Source of the DNA: Pseudomonadota bacterium
GTDB taxonomy: Bacteria; Pseudomonadota; Gammaproteobacteria; Burkholderiales; Burkholderiaceae_C
Assembly (NCBI GenBank): GCA_021819435.1
Contig: JAKARB010000003.1
Coordinates: 124,001 to 188,000 of the forward strand
Direction: 5' to 3'
DNA: 64,000 nt
In this document: positions 27,268-34,599 of the stretch, one piece after another
How positions within the stretch are numbered: the first letter of the stretch is position 1
Layout of the letters: every line of letters starts with the position of its first letter
The notes under the pieces: model-generated
The model's input: only the letters and a program-made list of their open reading frames with translations
Database searches by the model: none
Told to the model about the DNA's origin: nothing
Made by a program: the position numbers and the translations under genes

Positions 27268-27738
27268 TCAGCTCCCGCCTGCGTAGCCGTTCTGGCGCCA
27301 GGCCTCGAACACCGCCACAGCCACCGCGTTGCTCAGGTTGAGGCTGCGCTGGTCGGCCCGCATCGGCAGGCGCACGCGCTGGCTCAGCGGGAAGGTCTCG
27401 CGCAGCTCGGGCGGCAAGCCCGCCGTCTCGCAGCCGAACACCAGCCAATCACCCGGCTGCCAGGCCACCTCGCCAAACGGCCGGCTGCCGCGCGTGGTGA
27501 AGGCGAACAACCGCGCCGGGTCGGGTTGCATCGCATCGAGGAAGGCCTGCCAACTGGCATGGCGCTTGACCTCGGCGTACTCGTGGTAATCGAGCCCGGC
27601 GCGGCGCAGCAACTTGTCATCCATCGAGAACCCCAGCGGCTCAATGAGGTGCAGCTCGCAGCCGGTGTTGGCCGCCAGCCGGATGACGTTGCCGGTGTTA
27701 GGCGGGATCTCGGGGTGGACCAGGACGATGCGGAACAT
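27268..27738 (-). CDS. trmL: tRNA (cytidine/uridine-34-2'-O)-methyltransferase
   Basis: 156 residues, a compact SPOUT (trefoil-knot) methyltransferase. The N-terminal V-H-P-E-I-P-P-N-T-G-N-V-I-R-L segment and the C-terminal knot motifs F-G-C-E-T-A-G-L-P and L-P-M-R-A-D-Q-R-S-L-N-L-S-N-A-V-A are typical of TrmL. It methylates the wobble ribose of certain leucine tRNAs. Its neighbourhood with gpsA is also seen in enterics. Confidence 0.95.
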   Translation of the reverse strand: MFRIVLVHPEIPPNTGNVIRLAANTGCELHLIEPLGFSMDDKLLRRAGLDYHEYAEVKRHASWQAFLDAMQPDPARLFAFTTRGSRPFGEVAWQPGDWLVFGCETAGLPPELRETFPLSQRVRLPMRADQRSLNLSNAVAVAVFEAWRQNGYAGGS

Positions 27739-27774
27739 GGGGCGCGATGATAGCCGCGCGTCAGCCAGCCTCCA

Positions 27775-29391
27775 TCACACGGCCGTCTGCTTGAAAGCCA
27801 TGATGACCTGGTTGCGCAGCGTGCGCAGCAGCGACAAGGTGCGCTCGTCGAGCACCAGGCTGCCGGCCTCGGCCTGATCGACGTAGATCATGCCGAGCAC
27901 CACGTCGGGCTGGTTGGGCCGCTTCATCCACAGCGGCAGCACCAGGAAGGTCGGCGCCTTCACGTGGGTCTGGAACCAGCCGGGCAGCAGGCGCACCACG
28001 GCCGCCACGCTGGCGTCGGCGATCAGCGTGTCGGCGTTGCGCAGGCAGACAGCAGCGAACAAATCGGGCTGCTGGCCCGGCTGCGTGTTCAGACCGATGT
28101 GGAAGGCGGCCTTGAGCACGTCGGCGCCTTCGCCCAGGCCCAGCCGGCCCACCAGCTCGTTGGTCTTGGCGTCGCGCAGGCAGAAGATGACGCGGCGGCA
28201 GCCCAGGCCGCGCCAGATCGTCTCCAGCACCATGTGCAAAACGGTCTGCAACTTGAATGATTCGACCAGGGTGTTGGTGATGTCCTGGATGCCATGGGTG
28301 AGGATGGCTTCACGGTTCATCACCGGGTCCATGGGTGCCTGGCTCAGGGCGCTGAGCTCGACCTCGGCGGCGAGTTCACCCGGCGTGGCGTCGGCGTCCT
28401 GGCCTTCGTTGGGGGCGTCGACGTAGTACAGGTCGAGCAGGCGCTCGGCAGGCGAGGCGGCCGGCACGGTGAGGCTGAGCGCGCGGGTGAGGTCGGTCAG
28501 GCGCTGGCGCGAACGCCCCGCGGCGTCCTGCAGCACGTCGCCTTCCAGGCCCAGCGCAGTCTGATAGCGGCGCTGGAGCTTGCGCAGGGCTTCGCCCAGG
28601 TGAACGGGCTCGGTGTGCAGCATGGCGTCAGAGGCCGATTGCGCCAGGCTGGCGAGCCAATGCACGCGGCTCGGGTGGCCAGCCAGCGAATGCGATGGCA
28701 CGGTTTCGCCAGGCGAGCGCATGCAGGCCAGCAAGGCGGGCGGCAGGCCCCACTCCCGGCCCACATGGTCGGCCAGCGCTTCGAGGTCCACGCCCAGCAC
28801 CTGCTGGACGATGCGCGCGCTATCCGAGGCCGAGGCCATGCCCGGCTCACCGCCGCGCTGGCGGATCTGATCAGCGTCTTCGGGCAGGTAGAAGGCCACC
28901 AGCAACCAACCCAGGCGCCTGAACAAGGCCCCGACGAAAACCTCCTCGGCTTCGCGCGCGTTGGCCGCGAGTTCACTGGCCAAGGTGCCCGCCATCACCG
29001 TGTGCAGAAAGGCCTGCTTGAGCTGGTGGGCATGCCCCTGGTCCTGCATGTGGTCGAGCAGCATCAGCGACAGCGCAAGGTTGCGCACGCCGCCCACGCC
29101 GATCAGGCTGACCGCGCGAGAGATGGTGCTGATCGGGTCGGTGCCGGCTCGCCGATAGTGGGCCGTGTTGACCACGCGCAGCAGCTTCTGCGTCAGGGCC
29201 ACGTCCTGCAGGATTTCGTCGCACAGGGCCTGCAGGCTGTCGGTTTCCGACTCGGACAAGGCCTGCACCCGCGCCACCGAAGCTGACAGCGCCGGGAAGT
29301 CGCTCTTGCTGCGCATGCGGCGCAGCAGGTAGGCCAGCGTGACATCGGCGTCGACGGGGGCGCTGTCCTGGTCGGCGGGTGTGGAGCTCAT
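27775..29391 (-). CDS. HDOD-domain signalling protein with C-terminal GAF-like region
   Basis: About 538 residues with the start at 29391. The N-terminal half holds an HDOD domain (F-P-A-L-S-A-S-V-A-R-V, L-L-R-V-V-N-T-A-H-Y, I-S-T-I-S-R-A-V-S-L-I-G-V-G-G-V-R). The C-terminal third, from I-T-N-T-L-V-E-S-F-K-L to the end, resembles a GAF-type sensory fold. HDOD proteins are regulatory relatives of HD phosphohydrolases and often act in two-component or c-di-GMP networks. An alternative start at 29421 adds ten residues. No other signalling gene is adjacent. Confidence 0.85.
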   Translation of the reverse strand: MSSTPADQDSAPVDADVTLAYLLRRMRSKSDFPALSASVARVQALSESETDSLQALCDEILQDVALTQKLLRVVNTAHYRRAGTDPISTISRAVSLIGVGGVRNLALSLMLLDHMQDQGHAHQLKQAFLHTVMAGTLASELAANAREAEEVFVGALFRRLGWLLVAFYLPEDADQIRQRGGEPGMASASDSARIVQQVLGVDLEALADHVGREWGLPPALLACMRSPGETVPSHSLAGHPSRVHWLASLAQSASDAMLHTEPVHLGEALRKLQRRYQTALGLEGDVLQDAAGRSRQRLTDLTRALSLTVPAASPAERLLDLYYVDAPNEGQDADATPGELAAEVELSALSQAPMDPVMNREAILTHGIQDITNTLVESFKLQTVLHMVLETIWRGLGCRRVIFCLRDAKTNELVGRLGLGEGADVLKAAFHIGLNTQPGQQPDLFAAVCLRNADTLIADASVAAVVRLLPGWFQTHVKAPTFLVLPLWMKRPNQPDVVLGMIYVDQAEAGSLVLDERTLSLLRTLRNQVIMAFKQTAV

Positions 29392-29653
29392 GCGCTGGGA
29401 TGTTCGAAGGGGGAAGCCCATTGTCCGTTTTCACAGGGCGCGCCAGCAAGCGAGATAAGGCGGCATAAGCACGTTGCCAGCCCCTTTGATTCCCCCATGC
29501 GGCCTAGGCGGGTCCGGCAGCGTCGGCCCACCCGATTCCGACTGTTACATCTTCATTTGTCAGGTTCGCTGGTTTGCGGCGACATATGCATCGTGCACAC
29601 CCGTGCCACCTTGAAACCAACCCTCCACTTCACTTCAAAGCAAGGACACCACC

Positions 29654-29887
29654 ATGAACATCAAGACCATCGCCGCCATCGCCGCTTCCGTCATCGCCAC
29701 CACCGCCTGGGCGGGCGAGAAGGACGCCAAGTGCGGCGCCGGCTCCTGCAGCAAGAAAACAACCAGCGCCAAGGAGCAATCGTGCTCGAAGAAAGACGAA
29801 GCCGGCAAGGATGGCGCGAAGGAAGCCTCTTGCAGCAAGAAGGATGCGTCGTGCTCCAAGAAGGACGCTGGCTGCTCGAAGAAGTGA
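29654..29887 (+). CDS. Bufferin-like exported Cys-rich RiPP precursor
   Basis: 77 residues. Residues 1-20 are a Sec signal peptide ending A-W-A. The mature part is Lys- and Cys-rich with C27, C32, C44, C60, C67 and C74; the last five each sit in C-S-K-K, usually followed by D. The gene is followed by an MNIO (DUF692) enzyme, a DUF2063-like protein and a DoxX protein, the known layout of bufferin operons, whose peptides bind copper after Cys is converted to heterocycles. The C-S-K-K repeats differ from the E-G-K-C-G motif of described bufferins. A GCAAGGAC site sets the start. Confidence 0.8.
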   Translation: MNIKTIAAIAASVIATTAWAGEKDAKCGAGSCSKKTTSAKEQSCSKKDEAGKDGAKEASCSKKDASCSKKDAGCSKK

Positions 29888-29934
29888 AGCCGGCCGGCGC
29901 CGAACACCGAGCAACGCTGAAAGGACACGCCACC

Positions 29935-30720
29935 ATGGTGGGACTGGGCTACCGACGCGAAATGGCCGACTGGGACATGCCGGCCATTGAGGCCGACTTC
30001 TTCGAGGTCGTCTCCGAGAACTGGATCCGGCGCGACCGCGCGCCGCTGAAGGCGCTCATCGCTTCGGGCCGCCCGGTGCACCTGCATGGCGTGTCCATGA
30101 ATCTCGGTGGTCCGGCGCCGATCGACCGGGGCTTCCTGCTGAGCCTGCGCGAGCTGGCCGATGACATCGGTGCCCCGCACCTGTCGGACCACCTCGCCGC
30201 CAGCGGCGACGCCCACCAGCTCTACGACCTCTTCCCCATCCCATTCACGGTGGCCGAAGTCGCCCGCGTGTCCGACCGCATCCGCCATGTGCAGGACGTG
30301 CTCGGCCGGCGCATCGCCATCGAGAACAGCACCTGGTACACCAACCGCTGCGAGATGCCCGAGGCCGACTTCCTCGCCGCCATCGCCGAGCGCGCCGACT
30401 GCCAGGTGCTGCTCGACCTCAACAACATCGTCGTCAACCACAAGAACCACGGCGGGCTCGACCTGGCCGGCTTCGTCGCGCGGGTGGATCTCAACCGCGT
30501 GAGTTACCTGCACGTCGCCGGCCACGAGTTCGACGCCCGTTTCGGCCTGCACATCGACACCCACAGCGAACCGGTGGAACCCGAGACCGCCACCATGGCA
30601 CGACAGCTCCAGGCCTCGCACGGCCTGGCCATCCTGCTGGAGTGGGACAACGACCTGCCTGGCCCCGACCGCATCAACCAGGAACTGAGATGCCTGAAGC
30701 CGACTTCCACGACTACGTGA
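29935..30720 (+). CDS. MNIO-family (DUF692, MbnB/BufB-like) iron enzyme
   Basis: 261 residues of TIM-barrel type. It starts V-G-L-G-Y-R-R-E and has the metal-site segments H51-G-V-S-M-N-L, H82-L-S-D-H86, I-E130-N-S, L-D161-L-N-N164-I-V-V-N, H193-V-A-G-H197, D-T-H210 and L-E236-W-D-N-D. Family members use two or three iron ions to oxidise Cys residues of a precursor peptide. The start at 29935 follows a GAAAGGA site. It lies 47 bases after the peptide gene and overlaps the next gene by 31 bases. Confidence 0.92.
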   Translation: MVGLGYRREMADWDMPAIEADFFEVVSENWIRRDRAPLKALIASGRPVHLHGVSMNLGGPAPIDRGFLLSLRELADDIGAPHLSDHLAASGDAHQLYDLFPIPFTVAEVARVSDRIRHVQDVLGRRIAIENSTWYTNRCEMPEADFLAAIAERADCQVLLDLNNIVVNHKNHGGLDLAGFVARVDLNRVSYLHVAGHEFDARFGLHIDTHSEPVEPETATMARQLQASHGLAILLEWDNDLPGPDRINQELRCLKPTSTTT

Positions 30721-30968
30721 GGGGCCGCAGCGACGTGGTGCCCGAGGGCTACACGGAAGCGGGCATGCGCGTCTACCGCCACCTCGTCCACCTTGGCGCC
30801 AGCCAGATGGTCGAGGCCCACCACCCCGAATTGCGCGAACGCCTGGGCGAAGAAGCCTGGCAAGCGCTGATCGCCGATTTCGTGCGCCAGTCCGCCTGGA
30901 CCTCGCACTTCTATGGAGACCTACACGATGAATTCCTCGCTTACCTCGATCGCGTGCAAAACACGTGA
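30690..30968 (+). CDS. Single-domain BufC/HvfC-like (DUF2063) RiPP partner protein
   Basis: 92 residues that match only the N-terminal DUF2063 domain of BufC/HvfC proteins: Y-R-H-L-V-H-L-G-A-S-Q-M-V-E-A-H-H-P, then L-G-E-E-A-W-Q-A-L-I-A-D-F-V-R and a final F-L-A-Y-L. Partner proteins of MNIO enzymes normally have a second C-terminal domain and are about twice as long or more; here the gene stops after the first and the DoxX gene begins inside it. It probably delivers the precursor to the MNIO enzyme. Overlaps on both sides imply coupled translation. Confidence 0.8.
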   Translation: MPEADFHDYVRGRSDVVPEGYTEAGMRVYRHLVHLGASQMVEAHHPELRERLGEEAWQALIADFVRQSAWTSHFYGDLHDEFLAYLDRVQNT

Positions 30969-31446
30969 GCACGCCGACGGCTGGGGCCTGCTGGCGCTGC
31001 GGCTGTACGTGGCGCAGGAGTTCGTGCAGGCCGGTTGGATGAAACTGTCGGCCGGGCTCACGGCCCCCGAGTGGTTCGCGGGGCTGGACTTCCCGCCCGT
31101 GTTGGCCTGGCTGGGGCCCGACCTGAACTGGGTCATGGCGGGCTTCGGCGAAGTGGGCTTCGGGCTGGCGCTGGCGCTCGGGCTGGCGGGACGGCTGGCG
31201 GCGGCCGGGCTGCTGTTCATCACCTGGGTGGCGGTCTACACGGTGCACTTCGACCTGGGCTGGGCCGGCTGGAACCAGATCGAGACCGAGGCCGGCCAAG
31301 GCTTCAAGGTGCCGCTGATGCTGGCGGTCATGATCGCCACCATCCTGCTGCAAGGCGCGGGGCGGCTCTCGCTGGACGCCTGGCTCGGATCGCGCTGGCT
31401 GAGGCGTGACCACGACACCCATCCGGCAATCCAGACTCACCCTTGA
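30928..31446 (+). CDS. DoxX-family membrane protein (BufD-like)
   Basis: 172 residues with four transmembrane helices (about 20-38, 70-88, 90-113 and 130-148) and the DoxX pattern L-R-L-Y-V-A-Q-E-F-V-Q-A-G-W-M-K-L plus G-F-G-E-V-G-F-G-L-A-L-A. Bufferin operons commonly end with such a protein, which may serve redox or transport steps. The ATG at 30928 has GGAG nine bases upstream; an ATG 15 bases earlier is possible. It overlaps the previous gene by 41 bases. Confidence 0.9.
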   Translation: MNSSLTSIACKTREHADGWGLLALRLYVAQEFVQAGWMKLSAGLTAPEWFAGLDFPPVLAWLGPDLNWVMAGFGEVGFGLALALGLAGRLAAAGLLFITWVAVYTVHFDLGWAGWNQIETEAGQGFKVPLMLAVMIATILLQGAGRLSLDAWLGSRWLRRDHDTHPAIQTHP

Positions 31447-31541
31447 TTCGGCGCGCACAGGCATCCGCTACCATCCCTGCTTGCCCTCAGATGTGCATGG
31501 GGGCCTGACGGGCAAGCCTGGCCCGCACACGGGGGTGAGAC

Positions 31542-32531
31542 TTGTCTGGAACATGTCCGATTCGCTCCAGGCTGACGCGTCGGGAGTTGATCAAGCTGGC
31601 GCAGTGCGGCCTGCTGGGCATGGCTGTCCCGATCGCGTCGAGCCAGGCAGCAGATGACGACAGTCGCTCCCCGATCGGCGTGGTCTACCCCCAGATCGGC
31701 GAGCCTTACCGCAGCGCCTTCGCCGCCATCGTGCGGGGCATCGAAGAACGCGCGACCGGGCGCATCGTCCGCCTGCCGCTGGCTGGCGAGGCCGCGCCCG
31801 AATCCCTTTCTGAAGAGCTGCGCAACCGGCATGTGCGGGCGCTGATCGCGCTGGGGCGCAGCGGCCTCAAGGCCACCTTCGCCCTCGACTCGCGCTTGCC
31901 TGTCATCGCCGCTGGCGTGCTCTCCGTGCCCGAGAGCGAGGGCCAGTCCGGCACGGTGGTCAGCCTCGCGCCAGACCCCCAACTCCTGTTCACACGCCTG
32001 AAGGCTTTCGTGCCGCAGGCGCGCCGCATCGTCGTCGTCTACAACCCGCGCCAGAACGACTGGCTGATCCGCCTGGCCCGCGAGGCCGCCCGGCAAAGCG
32101 GGCTGGAGTTGCTCGCGCTAGAGAGCGATGACCTGAAGGCCTCGCTCAAGCGATATCAGGATGTGATGGGGCAACTCAACGTGCGGCGCGATGCGCTGTG
32201 GCTGCCTCAAGACGCCACCGCCGTCGACGAATCGGTGGTGCTGCCCTGGCTGCTGCGCACCGCCTGGGACGAGGGCCTGCCTGTGTTTTCCAGCAATGTC
32301 GCGCATGTGCGGCGTGGTGCACTGTTTGCCCTCTACCCCGACAACCTTGAACTGGGACGGCACCTGGGCAACACGGCGATGTCGGCGTTGTCGAGCGGTG
32401 CCTTCCCGCCGCGCGGGCTGCAGGCCCTGCGCCAGGTGCTGACAGCGGTCAACGTGCGCACCGCGCACCACCTGGGGCTAGACCTCCAGGCCTCCGCCCA
32501 GCCCATCAACCTTGTCCTGCCGGAGCAATGA
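31542..32531 (+). CDS. Periplasmic ABC-type substrate-binding protein (ABC_sub_bind)
   Basis: 329 residues from a probable TTG start with GGGTGAG upstream; no ATG or GTG fits the frame near it. L-T-R-R-E-L-I-K-L-A-Q-C-G-L-L-G is a twin-arginine-like signal ending A-S-S-Q-A. The rest is the two-lobed PF04392-type fold, with V-V-Y-N-P-R-Q-N at the hinge. No permease or ATPase gene is nearby. The gene ends one base before a hybrid kinase gene, so it probably presents a ligand to that sensor. Confidence 0.82.
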   Translation: MSGTCPIRSRLTRRELIKLAQCGLLGMAVPIASSQAADDDSRSPIGVVYPQIGEPYRSAFAAIVRGIEERATGRIVRLPLAGEAAPESLSEELRNRHVRALIALGRSGLKATFALDSRLPVIAAGVLSVPESEGQSGTVVSLAPDPQLLFTRLKAFVPQARRIVVVYNPRQNDWLIRLAREAARQSGLELLALESDDLKASLKRYQDVMGQLNVRRDALWLPQDATAVDESVVLPWLLRTAWDEGLPVFSSNVAHVRRGALFALYPDNLELGRHLGNTAMSALSSGAFPPRGLQALRQVLTAVNVRTAHHLGLDLQASAQPINLVLPEQ

Positions 32532-32532
32532 G

Positions 32533-34599
32533 ATGACAGCAGTCCGCATCCCCTTGCTCGCGCGCCCCATCAGCAGATGGGCCGAGCGCCTCACCTTCCA
32601 GCAGCAGCTTTCCGTGGCCGTGTCCATCGGCGTTTTGAGCATGACGCTGCTGTCCTCGCTGGCCAGCGCCTGGCAGGCCAGCCACCAGATCCGCGACCAG
32701 CAGCTCGACCAGAGCCTGCAAGTCGCCAGCAGCCTGGCCGCGCAAAGCCGACTGGCCCTGCTCTCAGGCTCGGCCGACAACGTGCGCGAAGCCATGACGG
32801 CCACCCTGGCCTTCCCCGACGTGTTGCGCATCGAGGTGCGCACAACCGACAACAAGCTGCTGGCCTCACAGGGCAGCACCAGCTTCGTCTCCATCGAGTT
32901 GCCGCCCCCGATCACCAACGGCGAGCGCACACCCCAACTCGCAGCAGAGGACGAACACGCCTGGTACGTCGTCGCGCCGGTCTGGTCGGAGCCGCGCAGC
33001 ACGCCTTTCGATGTCGAGCCCGCGGTGGCCGAGCGGCTCGGGCAGGTCACGGTCGTGCTCAGCAAGACATCGCTGGCGCACACCGTCACCAACATCTTCC
33101 TGGTCAACGTCGGGACATCGCTGCTGATCTCGGTGCTGTTCCTGGGCGTGCTGCGCTGGCTGAGCCAGCGCCTGAGCCGACCACTGCAATCCCTTTCGCA
33201 AGCGATGTCTCGGGCTGAGCGAGGCGAATCGCAGGTGCGCACCGTGGTGCAGGGTCCGCAAGACGTGCAGCGCATGGCCACCGCCTTCAACCGCATGATC
33301 TCAGCCTTGCAGGAGCGCGGCGACGAGCTGCAACGCCACCAGCTCAACCTGTCGGCGCTGGTGCGCGAGCGCACGCTCGAGCTGCAAGTCGCCAAGGAGC
33401 GCGCCGAAGTGGCCAGCCAGGCCAAGACCGACTTCCTAGCGCGCATGAGCCATGAGCTGCGCACACCGCTCAACGCCATCCTGGGCTATGCGCAGATCCT
33501 GCAGATGGATCGCGGCCTCAATGAGCGCCAGCGCCACATCGTGCAGACGGTGCATGACAGCGGTGGCCTGCTGCTGCGCCTGATCATCGACATCCTCGAC
33601 CTGTCGCGCATCGAGTCGGGCCACACGGCGCTGAGCCCGGTGCCCGTGCAGCCACGCCAGCTCGCACAGCAGCTCCACAACGTGCTGGGCATCAAGGCTC
33701 AGCAAAAAGGCATCGGCCTGTTCACGCGCTGCGCCGAAGCGGTGCCGCAAGGCGTGCTGGTCGATGATCAGCGCCTGCGTCAGGTCCTCCTCAACCTGTT
33801 GGGCAACGCGCTGAAGTTCACGCAGGCCGGCGAGGTCAGCCTTGACATCGAAGCGTTGCCTGGCGCCCGCGCGACCGAGCAGGTGGCGCTGCGCTTCGCC
33901 GTGCGCGACAGCGGCCCAGGCGTGCGCGAAGCCGACCGCGAACGCATCTTCGAGCCTTTCGAGCAAGCCGGCGACTCGCGCAGCCGAGCCGAGGGCACAG
34001 GCCTGGGCCTGGCCATCAGCCGCCAACTGGTGCGCCTGATGGGGGGCGACATCCACCTCGACAGCCGCGAGGGCGAAGGCAGCTGCTTCTGGTTCGACCT
34101 CACCCTGCCGGTGGTCCACGCCGAAACGATCGCCGCCGCGCAGGCTCGTCACATCATCGGCTACGACGGCCCACGCAAGCTGGTCCTGGTGGTCGACGAC
34201 GTGGTCACCAATCGCCAGTTGCTGCTCGAGACGCTGCGCCCGCTGGGCTTTGACACCCTCGAAGCCGCCGATGGTCAGGAGGCCGTTCAAATGGCCCAGC
34301 AATGCCCGCCAGACCTCGTCCTCATGGACCTCGCCATGCCGGTGCTCGATGGCCTCGCCGCCACACGCCTGATCCGCACCACGCCTGGCACGCAAGACAT
34401 CGCCATCATCGCCCTGACCGCAAACGCCTCGGCGCAGCACCGCGCAGACGCCCAACAGTCGGGTGCCAACGCCTTCCTGGCCAAGCCTTTCGACCGCCAG
34501 GAACTGCTCGATCTGATCGGCCAGACCCTCGGGCTGAACTGGATCCGCGAAACCCCTCCCAACCCACCCAGCAACCCACCAACCGGAGAGACCGCATGA
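32533..34599 (+). CDS. Hybrid sensor histidine kinase (CHASE8-like sensor, HisKA, HATPase, REC)
   Basis: 688 residues. Transmembrane helix 1 (about 25-47) and helix 2 (about 192-212) flank a periplasmic CHASE8-like sensor with Q-L-D-Q-S-L-Q-V-A-S-S-L-A-A-Q-S-R. A HAMP segment, the HisKA helix with H307 in M-S-H-E-L-R-T-P-L-N, an HATPase domain (N-L-L-G-N-A-L-K-F, then G-T-G-L-G-L-A-I-S) and a C-terminal receiver with D599 in L-M-D-L-A-M-P follow. Its stop overlaps the receptor start as ATGA. No separate output regulator is encoded next to it. Confidence 0.94.
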   Translation: MTAVRIPLLARPISRWAERLTFQQQLSVAVSIGVLSMTLLSSLASAWQASHQIRDQQLDQSLQVASSLAAQSRLALLSGSADNVREAMTATLAFPDVLRIEVRTTDNKLLASQGSTSFVSIELPPPITNGERTPQLAAEDEHAWYVVAPVWSEPRSTPFDVEPAVAERLGQVTVVLSKTSLAHTVTNIFLVNVGTSLLISVLFLGVLRWLSQRLSRPLQSLSQAMSRAERGESQVRTVVQGPQDVQRMATAFNRMISALQERGDELQRHQLNLSALVRERTLELQVAKERAEVASQAKTDFLARMSHELRTPLNAILGYAQILQMDRGLNERQRHIVQTVHDSGGLLLRLIIDILDLSRIESGHTALSPVPVQPRQLAQQLHNVLGIKAQQKGIGLFTRCAEAVPQGVLVDDQRLRQVLLNLLGNALKFTQAGEVSLDIEALPGARATEQVALRFAVRDSGPGVREADRERIFEPFEQAGDSRSRAEGTGLGLAISRQLVRLMGGDIHLDSREGEGSCFWFDLTLPVVHAETIAAAQARHIIGYDGPRKLVLVVDDVVTNRQLLLETLRPLGFDTLEAADGQEAVQMAQQCPPDLVLMDLAMPVLDGLAATRLIRTTPGTQDIAIIALTANASAQHRADAQQSGANAFLAKPFDRQELLDLIGQTLGLNWIRETPPNPPSNPPTGETA

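Noticed and set aside
29609..29645. CCTTG and CAAGG inverted repeat before the bufferin-like gene, considered as a CueR/MerR operator
   Set aside because: The arms are 27 bases apart, far too wide for a MerR-type site, and the right arm is part of the ribosome-binding site.
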